Positions 52,611-62,500 of a stretch of 64,000 nucleotides of DNA are shown here, in pieces (within the stretch, counting starts at the first letter, position 1; every line of letters begins with the position of its first letter). The DNA is from Fragilaria crotonensis (lineage: Eukaryota > Bacillariophyta > Fragilariophyceae > Fragilariales > Fragilariaceae). Both the position numbers and the translations under genes were made by a program. Location: positions 116,161 to 180,160 of the forward strand of contig JAKSYS010000038.1 of assembly GCA_022925895.1 (NCBI GenBank), written 5' to 3'. The notes beneath the pieces are model-generated. The model worked only from the letters and a program-made list of their open reading frames with translations, was not told where the DNA came from and made no database searches.

Positions 52611-54579
52611 ATGGACGCTTCAACGTCCAAAGATAATCAATCATGTGTTCAGGGTACGCACACAATTCCCTTTTGTAGTGTAAATCTCCATATTCACCTC
52701 ACCTCCTCCGATATCGCATTCCTCCATAGTGGCAGTTCGACTGCGGCCCCTCAACGATGAGGAAGCTAGCCAAGTCAGCGTAACAACTCGACCTCGGTTT
52801 GGGCGACCCATCAAAACGGCTCATGATCGCGCTTGGACGTGCTCCTCAACCACCATACAGCAAACCGGCGTACGATGCGTCGAGGGAAAGTCTGCCTTTT
52901 CCTTTGATCACATGTTTGGCGAAGATTCCACAACGGAAGCCATATACGATGAAATGGTGAGGCCCATTGTTTGGGGCATTACGAATGGCAAACATGGGAC
53001 TGTCTTTTGTTATGGCCAAACGGGATCTGGGAAGACCTTTACGATGCAGGGGAACGATCTGGACGTCCATGAAGAGGATGGCCTCTTGCAGTTGGCGGTT
53101 AAAGACATCTTTCAATGGATACGAGAGTCCAACCGGGAGTCGATGGTTCGAATTTCTTATTTTGAGATTTACAATGAGCAAGTGCGAGACTTGCTTTCAG
53201 GGGTGGTGGATGAAGATCCCGCCAATCGGAGTCAAGATGTGTTTCAAGGGAAAGCAGTGGCAGTACGCCTTGATCCCAAAGAAGGTGTTAAAGTCAATTG
53301 CCGCGAAGTGGAGGTGAACTCTGTCCAAATACTTTTGGATCTGCTGCAATTTGGAAATCGTTATCGGCAAGTGGCTTCGACAAGCATGAACAATCGTTCC
53401 TCCCGTAGTCATGCCATCTTTCGGGTCACGGTCGAGTCAAGATCAACCGACAACACAGTTCGCCTCGCTACACTCAATCTCGTTGACTTGGCAGGGTCTG
53501 AGAATAGTCAAACGTCTGATACTACCAATCTGCAACAGCGAGAAGGAGGAACAATCAACAAGAGTCTTCTGTCGCTCTTCAAAGTAATTCATTCCTTGAG
53601 TTTGCCTGTTGCAACGCGACCAAAATTCATTGGATATCGTGATTCCAAGCTTACGTTCATCCTCCAGCCCCATTTGTCTGGCAATGCCTTGATGGCTGTT
53701 ATCTGCAACGCCAGTCCTGCCCATGCATTTGTTGAAGAAACGCGCTCGACGCTACGATTCGCATCACGTGCCAAACTCATCGAAACCAAGCCTCGAATCA
53801 ACGAAGTGGCGCCACAGGACAGTGCCTTGGCTCAGAAACTCCATCTTGAACTCGAAGAAACACGAAAGTCTCTCCTCGCCATGGAACAACGGAGTTCTGA
53901 ATCAGAAAATGCTTTGATCGAGGCTGCACACGAACTCAAGAAGATAAAGCAGCTCATGTTTGGCGACGAGGACTTCAGGCTAGAATCGTTGGCCAATGTC
54001 GGATTGCACGTTCGGAAGAACAGAGGAGCCGCTGGATCGATTCCAACTGTTGATGAGACCAGAAATTCTATGGAGACTACAGAGAATTATCTTCACGACC
54101 AAAACATAACACAATTATCCGGACTATCGATACCTCGAATCACGAGGCGCCGGGACCCTGTTGAAGTGGCCCGGACTCCACCGTCGGAAGTGTTAATCTT
54201 GACAGTGGGCTCTCAAGATATGAATCAGACACACAGCGAGATGTTTGCTTCGGACATGGAACAAAAGGCAAAGTTCTTGGAACATCGCCTTGAGTTTGCG
54301 GAGGACGCAATCGAAAAGCTCATGGAGGATTTGAAGGCCGCCCGAAACGCCCTCCATCACGTGGTGCACCGGAATGTGCGTCTAGCCAGCAAGGTGGAGC
54401 GCTATCGTCAAAAGCTGGAGAAAGTGGAGGAAGAGGAAGGCGGAAAGCTGAGGGCCCAGTACATTTTACTCAAGTGGAGCATGTATCTGTCATTGTTCTT
54501 CTTCTTTTTTCACCTTCACGATTTTTTTGCTGTCACTGTCATGTTTGTTTGGTTGTGCCTTGAAACTTATACTGCCTAG
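52611..54579 (+). CDS. Kinesin with N-terminal motor (kinesin-7-like) and hydrophobic C-terminal tail
   Basis: Exon 1 is 52611-52653 (MDASTSKDNQSCVQ) and exon 2 is 52730-54579. Splicing with GTACGC donor and CATAG acceptor joins them to give VAVRLRPLND, the canonical first strand of the motor. The motor (about residues 14-350) has GQTGSGKTFTM, the switch I NNRSSRSHAIFRV and switch II LVDLAGSE, followed by GTINKSLLSLFKVIHSL and RLSG-like HLSGNALMAVI. Two coiled-coil stretches follow (about 360-400 and 520-580). The last 37 residues, after a basic KLRAQ, are strongly hydrophobic: YLSLFFFFFHLH and FFAVTVMFVWLCLE. That looks like a membrane tail anchor, unusual for a kinesin. The group is suggested by the motor only and is not certain. 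Confidence 0.88.
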
Positions 54580-55313
54580 TTAAAGTGTTACCGAAGTCAA
54601 AAGGTACAAGTTATATTGTGTACTCTAAGTTCGTCATTACCGGTTTTTGTCAAGAAGCACTCCATCAGCCATCGACAACGGCAGGATAATGGCAACAATG
54701 AGCGCCCAAGGAGCCGACATCCTGTATCTAAGTCTTGGTAATTCGGTCTGAAGTCTGAAGTGCGTACCACTGTCATGGTGCAAGTACCTGGTATGCTACA
54801 AGTATCATACCTGATGGTGCTGTTCCAACCGGTAAGTCTGCCCTCTATGCATACAAGTTCTCGCACCCTGCCGTGTGACAATTGCCTTGACGGCATTGTA
54901 CTGTACCGGACTACTGTACTGTAAGGGCAGCGAGCAGTATACAGTACTACACTAAATACTGGTACGGAGTATGATACCAGTCAGATTGCGAATACAGTAC
55001 TATATAGCTACGGTAGTACTGGAAGTACTTGGTGCAGTATCCAACTTGGACTTTGGAGTACAGTACTGGTACCCAGTACAAGTACTACCGGTAGTAACAC
55101 GATTGGGAATTGGGAGGTTGACACAAGTTCCAGATGAGGTGGCCCTCAACAGAGCAGAACCATGTCACCTCAGATCTCATTCAAGGATAAAACCAACGAC
55201 TAAGTCACATTTAGTGAAACCATTGTATATCCTGCGTATCTCTATCGGCTTCACTCCTGCTTAGTGAAGATCGACGCATAGCTGGTGTCAAGTTCTCTAT
55301 ATCAATTCGGGGC
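54580..55313. other. Intergenic region between two plus-strand genes
   Basis: About 730 bp with a dense cluster of GTAC palindromes at 54900-55100, including TACTACCGGTAGTA near 55082 and GTACTGGTACCCAGTACAAG near 55061. No gene or RNA was recognised. Confidence 0.5.
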
Positions 55314-56378
55314 ATGTGGCCACGATCCCTGGTTATTCGAACATCACTGCAGTGGTGTCGGCGATCCGTCTCGTCCTTCGAGAGCAGCACTCATGCCTTT
55401 GATCGAGATGTGAAGCTGCTGCAACGTGATGGCGCGGCCAGGGCGCAGCACGCGTGGAAGGAAGACGAGAATGCTGTTGACTATGACTATTTTCGACAAG
55501 AGATTGGTCGACGGCTTGTAGATCGCTTGGATGATATCAAACGCGACGACGGATTTCCCTTGGCGTTGGAGGTTGGAGCTGGGCCAGGTATTCTGCATCG
55601 CCTGATATGCTCTGACGAAGCCTTTGATGGTGTGGGGGGCATTGGAGGTATTCGTAAGCTGGTGCAATTAGACTCGAGTTCCATTATGCTTCATCGTGAT
55701 GAAAACGTTCAAGTTGATGGAATCGAACGCTGTGGAACCTATCGCATGGCAAAAGATGAGGAAGAAAATATGCCTTTTCCAGATGGTACTTTTGATTTAG
55801 TGGTCAGTTCCGTCGCATTACATTGGATCAACGAGTTACCGAAGCTATTTTCAGAGATCAAACGTGTCCTCAAGCCAGATGGCTGTTTTATCTTCGCCAT
55901 GATAGGCGGCACTACGCTGCCAGAGCTGAGAACGTCCATGATGTTGGCTGAAATGGAAAGGGAAGGAGGATATAGCCCTCATGTTGGTCCATTTGTCGAA
56001 CTTTCCGACGTTGGGGGCCTCATATCGGGAGCGGGTTTCAATCTTCCCACCATTGATGTTGATACCATCAAACTTGCTTACCCTGATGCTATGGTATTGA
56101 TGGAGCACTTACAACGAATGGGAGAATCCAACGCTTGTATAAATCGTCGACCGCGAACTGCAGCGGAAACGTTTTTAGCGACAGCATGCCTCTACGATGA
56201 AATGTTCAAACTTGAGACGGACGATGGCTTCGATGATGGCAGCATAGAGGCCTCGGTGCAAGTAATTTATGCAATTGGTTGGTCACCACATGAGTCACAG
56301 CAACGACCCTCATCTAGAGGATCGGCGACTCACAAAGTTGGAGATATTGTGGAACGTACCAAGGCTGACAAAAGTTAA
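55314..56378 (+). CDS. NDUFAF5-like complex I assembly methyltransferase-fold protein (mitochondrial)
   Basis: NDUFAF5 hydroxylates an arginine of NDUFS7 during assembly of mitochondrial complex I and has a Class I methyltransferase fold. Family features: the start FDRDVKLLQRDGAARAQ, motif I LALEVGAGPGILHRL (about residue 85), MPFPDGTFDLVVSSVALHW, LKPDGCFIFAMIGGTTLPEL, AEMEREGGYSPHVGPFV, a central LMEHLQRMGESNA and the closing AAETFLATACLYDEMF. The first 20 residues (MWPRSLVIRTSLQWCRRSVS) form a clear mitochondrial presequence. ATG 55314, single exon of 354 residues, close to the usual length. The stop lies only 8 bp from the stop of the convergent NOL8-like gene, so the two 3' UTRs must overlap. 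Confidence 0.9.
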   Translation: MWPRSLVIRTSLQWCRRSVSSFESSTHAFDRDVKLLQRDGAARAQHAWKEDENAVDYDYFRQEIGRRLVDRLDDIKRDDGFPLALEVGAGPGILHRLICSDEAFDGVGGIGGIRKLVQLDSSSIMLHRDENVQVDGIERCGTYRMAKDEEENMPFPDGTFDLVVSSVALHWINELPKLFSEIKRVLKPDGCFIFAMIGGTTLPELRTSMMLAEMEREGGYSPHVGPFVELSDVGGLISGAGFNLPTIDVDTIKLAYPDAMVLMEHLQRMGESNACINRRPRTAAETFLATACLYDEMFKLETDDGFDDGSIEASVQVIYAIGWSPHESQQRPSSRGSATHKVGDIVERTKADKS

Positions 56379-56386
56379 AACCAAGA

Positions 56387-58506
56387 TTACTTTCGAAACT
56401 TATTGTTCTTTTGTAGCCTTGATAGAGCAAACTTACGTTTGCGCTTCCAATCTTGCGTCAAGGCATGTCTTTCCTTGTGCCAATCGGCCTTGACGGCTTC
56501 GTCGTTACGAAAGCCATCGGGATCTTGCTGAATCGCCAGACCATCGTTGAGTGCGAAGAATTTGTTGTAGTAGTGGTCGACTACACTCTCTGGTAGCAGC
56601 AGGCCTCGTCGACGAGGTCGTTCAAGAGCAGAAGCAGAGTCGGTTGCATCCTTGTTCGTATCAACCGCTACGTCGTGCATATCCTCGTCAAGCTCGCCAT
56701 CAACTGTTGCGTATCCTTTCGCATCCTGATCATTTAATTTGGTAGTGTCAGCATACATTTTCGTACCTTCATCAGCCGGAGAGGAATCTACCATGAAACC
56801 GAACGAAAACGTCCCAGTCGCTTCCTTCTTGAGCTTCTCCTTGTCCTTGAGTTCTTCCGGTTGTTCGCCAAACAGGGCCGAAACTTGAAAACCTCCACCC
56901 TCGCCGGAGTCTCTGGCATTGCGAAAGACTTCCTCAAGCTGTGACTCGCAATAAACGTTGCCTTCTGAAGTGCTTTTCTTGACCACAGGTGTCACCAAGG
57001 GTAATTCCGAAACCACTTCATCGCTTCCTCCCAATTTTTCGTCACCCTCGCTGCGGTCGGAATCGTCTTGATCGCGCTCGTTGGCGTCAGCATCGTCTTG
57101 GTCGCGCTCCCTTGCGTTGTCCATGTCGATCTCACTATCATCATTAATTGTAACCTTTTCGCCATTCTCTTCCTTCAGCTCGAACTGTTGAGAAGACTCC
57201 TTCGTCGGGTCATAGCGTTGCATGGACGATGCCTTCCAACCTATTACAGCGGACTCTTGTGTGTTGCCAACATGCTTCGGTGTTGCATCCTTGAGATCCG
57301 GGAACAATTGACTTAAAACATTTAGATTGTTTTCAACGTCTCGTTGGAGACCATCGTCGGTCGTTTCCGTTCGGTCAGTCTCATTGTAAGCACCGTCGGG
57401 TAATTCATTATCGTCGTCGTCATCATCATCATAGTCAATTGCTGATTCAAATTCAGAAATCGCAGGCTGTATTTTGGTCTGCAGTGGTGGAGCATATACA
57501 TCATCGTCACTTTCATCACTCGACCAACGATATTGTTGTTGTGCACCCTGAGGAATAGAAAGATTATGCACCTTGTTTTCCGTCTCCCCATGGATCGAAG
57601 TCAGCGCTGGGGTATCGTCATGGTCGTCGGAACTATCGTCTGTCGACCAATCATATGACTTGCCTCCACGCCTTTTTCCTCGTTGTCACATTCCAGTGGC
57701 GAGGATCCGCTTTCGTCACTGCTTCCTTCGCTGCCTACGCCGTTGCTGACCTCGTCCTCCGCCACCACCGATGCTCCGTGACACTCATTCCCATCATGCC
57801 GATTTCCAGAATCGCAGTCTACCAATAATGGCGAGTCCATATCATCCTCAACAAATCTAAAATGCACAGCGCGGCTGTAAAAGGCTTGCGTTTTGTTGAC
57901 TGTTGCCACTCCTTTCTTTTTCTTAACCACATTGGGGGTGCGGTCACGTCGGGTCCGCATCTGCCGAACAATCTTGCCAAAGCTATCCCAATCTGTCGTT
58001 TCGCATGGTTTCGTATCGACACGATGAGCCTCAGTGCCGTATTTCTGGCGAATTCGCAATCGACGACGTAATAAAACTGGCTCTGGTTCCTTTTTTTGGT
58101 CAGCTTCTTCTGCTGCTCTTATCAGTGATCGAGAATGAATGGTGGCCTCCCGTTCTCGTCGTTCGTTTTCCAAACGCTGCAACAAATGAGGCCGAGCTTC
58201 TTGTACTGTAATCCTGCAACCCTTCCATTTAACATTGTTATATGCTTTTGAGACCACCTCAAACGGTCGTGTATCGCCGATAGGAAGGGCGTTGATGTGA
58301 AAGTAGGACTTGCTGTCGTCCACCATTGGGTTGACAATGGTGATGGATGGGAGGGATTCTTCCAGCCGTCTGATCACATCCGACGGCTTCAAAAAGGGAG
58401 GGTCCAATCCACCTATATAGAGACGCTCCGGATGCACTTGATTCGGCTCGTCATGATGCGGTTTCTCTGTCATGACTGTTTCAGAGTTTTCGAGTGTCAT
58501 GTTCAT
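56387..58506 (-). CDS. NOL8-like nucleolar RRM protein (one frame break)
   Basis: The N-terminal half (58506-57601) has a divergent RRM: RLYIGGLDPPFLKPSDVIRR, then PFEVVSKAYNNVKWKGCRIT and VQEARPHLLQRLENERRERE. This combination of a weak RRM followed by a heptad-like basic helix is that of NOL8, a nucleolar protein needed for rRNA processing. The C-terminal half (57571-56387) is acidic, with DDDDDDD near its start, SALFGEQPEEL, and a conserved-looking basic end, HALTQDWKRKRKFALSRLQK. The halves lie in different frames. One added A in the run at 57673-57677 joins them smoothly as EEKRRGGKSYDWSTDD, so I treat the locus as one gene of about 700 residues. Divergent promoter with SmpB (181 bp apart). 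Confidence 0.65.
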
Positions 58507-58687
58507 GGTCGAGGAGGACGGTCGCGAAATGCAGAATAAGCGACTCCACTCTCACCCTTGACTCGACTCCGTTTTTAAGCTCATAACCTGTCTTATTTCA
58601 CGACGACGTCTTGCGTCTGTCCTAAATCGCAGATTTCACAACCCGCAGGCTTCATGATCAAATTGACACATCAGCCAGCAGACTACG

Positions 58688-59305
58688 ATGAGATTACTTC
58701 GTCAACTATCTAGCCTCATCCTCCTTCATGCAAATGTATCAATAGCCTTCATCATTCTACCCAGAATATCGCATGCGCCCTCTTTTTCGCATGCTTCATC
58801 GTTATCCGCCAAATCTGGAAAGAAAAAGAAAAAACCCAAGGATAGTACTATTGCTCTAAATCGGCAAGCTTATCGAAACTACGAAATCATTGATACACTC
58901 GAGGCCGGAATTTCCTTGTTGGGAACGGAAGTGAAGAGCATTCGTGATGGAAAAATGAATCTTCGCGACGGGTATGTGAAGGCCAGTAAGGATGGTCGTG
59001 GGTGCACCTTGTTCAACGTGCACATTTCCAAGCATCGGTTCTCGGGAGAATATTTTCAGCACGAGGAGAAGCGGCCACGTCCATTGTTGGTGCACAAAAG
59101 GGAGGCTCGGAAATTGAAGCAACAGACGGAAGCCGATGGTATGACGGTGGTGCCTCTCAAGGCATATTTCAATGATGACAATAGGATCAAGATACAGATT
59201 GCTCTGTGTCGGGGTAAGAATGTGAGAGACAAGCGACAAACCATAAAGGATCGTGAAGCAAAACGCGAGACGAGTCGAATGGTCAAGAATTTTAGGATTG
59301 ACTGA
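58688..59305 (+). CDS. smpB: SmpB, tmRNA-binding protein of trans-translation, probably plastid-targeted
   Basis: SmpB delivers tmRNA to stalled bacterial-type ribosomes. The mature part shows the whole family: IALNRQAYRNYEIIDTLEAG, ISLLGTEVKSIRDGKMNLRD (each conserved), NVHISKHRF, RKLKQQTEADGMTVVPLKAY and the C-terminal IALCRGKNVRDKRQTIKDRE ending in a basic tail. In front is a 50-residue extension with a hydrophobic signal peptide ending near NVSIAFIILPR. The Phe at the predicted cleavage site resembles the diatom ASAFAP import motif, so import into the secondary plastid is inferred. That fits the tmRNA gene known from red-lineage plastid genomes. ATG 58688, single exon of 205 residues, frame intact. 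Confidence 0.92.
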   Translation: MRLLRQLSSLILLHANVSIAFIILPRISHAPSFSHASSLSAKSGKKKKKPKDSTIALNRQAYRNYEIIDTLEAGISLLGTEVKSIRDGKMNLRDGYVKASKDGRGCTLFNVHISKHRFSGEYFQHEEKRPRPLLVHKREARKLKQQTEADGMTVVPLKAYFNDDNRIKIQIALCRGKNVRDKRQTIKDREAKRETSRMVKNFRID

Positions 59306-59560
59306 TTTCACGAATGATGGCGCCCTGTAATGGGTGATGGTGTCGTTTTCGTCCAAGTGTCCGAGCCGATCATCGACGTGCGCAACCTTCAATTTAGGAC
59401 TCGAATGGACAGTGCTGAGATGGTTGGATGATGCGTTACGCATAGTCCCAGTGCCTTTATGAGGTCGACGAGGAACTGATAAAATCAGCAGTGGGAACGC
59501 TAATTGGGACTTCCAACGAACTGAGTGAATCAAGTTTCTAGAATAAGCCTAATGTGACGA

Positions 59561-62500
59561 TCAATTCATCCTACCAATACAGTTGGGTGCTCCACACGTG
59601 CATCGAAGCGACCCATCTTCAACAGGAAATTTGTAGTCGTACGTTATTTCTTCCCCAGCTGAAATATCTCGGTTTGCGAAGACTACGATCTTCTTATCAA
59701 ATCCCTGTGTGTCCACGGCGATTACCTTGGCGTACGCGTTGGGTCTGCAGCAGTGATTCATGAAGCGAGCCTTCACGAGTTATACGGTTTGATGGGGGAT
59801 TAGAAATCGAACAATGTCGCTGAGCCGAACAAAACGCACGCGACTTACCATGCATCCAATTGTGGTCGCATCAACGATTCGCTGAAGATCCAAACGGAAC
59901 ATATAACAACTGCCAATACCCGATTGAACGTACGCGTTTTCCCGCTTGTCAGCAATACATTGCCGAACCACTTCCCCCATATACTCTACAATCATGGAGT
60001 TCTTCGGCAGGTCAATCTTACAAAACAATCCCCATCCATGGATATGAGACCGACGAGCAGCCAATCGTTCATCCAAAGGCATCGCCTTCATCGCTTTGTA
60101 TTTTTGTGCATTAGAATCACGATCTGCTTTTGCTTTTTTCTCGTCTGCATCTGTCCCAGACCGTCCCACAGGAGGTGCATCTTCTTGCTCGGCGATTCGA
60201 ACCAGAGCTCGCGTGATTCTTCCGCTACCGCCGGCTTGTGCCACAGCCTTCATGCCTTCCGTCCTGGCACATCCACTGGAATTCTCAAGAGCATTTTCGG
60301 CAGCGATCGCGGCCCGGGTGCGTTGCAGACCCATCACGGACTCGATATCCGGTTGAACGTATGCAAAGTGATACGACGGAGATGATTCTGAGAGTGGAGC
60401 AACAACAGCTTCGACACCAGGAGAACACTCCAAAGCCCTCCGAACCATGTGCAGGCCGAATCCGAAAAACTGAGGCCCATTCAGACCATATGCTTTCTTC
60501 GTGTGTTTGCGCTTTGCTGGAAGTTTGGAGAAGAGATCACCGGAGGAGAAGTAGTCGCGATTCGTCTCCTTGTAGCGTTGCGTCAATTCAGCATAGGCTT
60601 CCATAGCACTGCGTTCTCGAATTACCCCTTTCGGATTGTCGCCAGGGGTGATGGAAAAGATTGGAAGACCTTTTTCGTCCTTCTCAATCTTGAGTATGTA
60701 AACAGTACGCTTCTTGGGTTCGTGAAACGACCAGAATATTCTAGTGGCAATGTAGCCAGGAGGTGTGATATACTTTTCAGTGTGAAATCCGTCCATCGTT
60801 TGCTCAATATCTCCAAGCGAATGAATCGTCAAGCTACCTAGACGGAGACAAAACTTGCCGTCTGTGTCACTCCCATCTTTCTTTTCGTCGGCGATCATCA
60901 GCGACTTCATGTGTTCGATGCTTTCTGTCGGGAGTACTTCAGATGCACTGGATCTGTGAGCTTCACAAAACATTTGTTGATTTGTGGTGAAGACAGCGTC
61001 ACATGCCTTGGCACATGGAAAGTGATAATTTCGAGAACAGTTTGGTCTGCAACAACCCACACTCGCTCCAGGACGACCACATCCGAAGCATTTCAGCTGC
61101 GAACCTCGAGATCGAGCCTTCTCCATCGCGTAAACTAGGTTATCATTTGGTTCTTCGTAAACTTCTGAGCTCCACAGTGCGCAGGATGCATGAACCCAGT
61201 AACCATCCTTCATCGGTAGAAGGCGGCCGCATCTTGCCAACGTAATACCATCTGACACCTGCCGCTCATTGTCGCCGTCATCGTCGCCACAGGTGCGGCA
61301 GAGGCAGCAGATTCGAGGGTCTTTCCATTCATACTGTGCGTCCGATGGATCTAGATGCTGATTCCAACCGCAGATGGGAGCAGCAAGAATATACTCAACA
61401 GCATCAAACCGAGCAGACGATAGCGAGGTTGGTTCGTCTGTTCCAGCATGTAGAGCTGACCCTTGAGAACCTATACCTGGAATTTCCAACTCGACAGCGC
61501 CCAGGATCACGCTCGGGTCTTTGTCAACTCGGACTGGATCAGTAGGTACATCAACGATTCCACATAAGTTTGGTTCGTTCAACAGACATAGCATTCGTGA
61601 ATGAGCTCGAACTTCAATTGATTCCTGCAGGTGAAATGCTCTGCAGTTCACGCGCAGATAGGCAGCGGCCATCCTCGCGATGACCTGGGCAGAATAAATG
61701 TTCTTCACAGCTATATTCTTGGCGTTCCAACCCGATTTCTCTGCAAATACTAAGAATCGTGCAGCACGATGGCTTACCCAGTCAGGCAACACGAATACGC
61801 GGCAAAGACTTTGGTGAATCATGACCCTCGGATCAAGATCTCGTCGCTTGATGGCAGCCACCATGGTGAATCCATCTTCGATGACGCTCATGTATTCATC
61901 GGTCCACATAGCCCTGATCCTCCAATCAATCTCGTGGCAAAGCTGCGCATGAATCTCTTCGGGCGAAATCAGTTGTTCAGGAGCCGGAGTCAGGACACCA
62001 GTAGAGACCGCAGTCCAAGCCTGGCGGTGTAGTTGTCTCCTCAGCATGATTCCACTTTCTATATCAGGGCCCCGATGCTTCCGACAGTCAATGCATTCGT
62101 ATTGTTCCGATCCGGCGCTGGTTCCAAGGCGCTTCCTCAAGTGCGTTGCGGCGATCGGGTCACACCCTGAGTGAACAAAGCATTTGCACTGCACGCATGA
62201 TACGATGTCATTGTCATCATCTCTCCAGATGGCATCACAAACACGACATCGTCTTTTCTTGGTATACTCTTCTACGAGGCCCTTACACCCACCACACCGG
62301 TAGCATTTCTCAGGATCTCTAGACCAGTATTTCAAACTTACTCCTCTCTTTTCTGACGAGTTTCGACACGCGGTGCAGTCGACGCACTGCCCGCAGATCC
62401 ACAGTCCTTCGGGAGCGGCCGTAAGAGGAGGGTCGAGTAAATCAGTTGTGAACGCTCGATCACACATTTCACAATAAAGCATCTTGAGCTCGTCTTGTGG

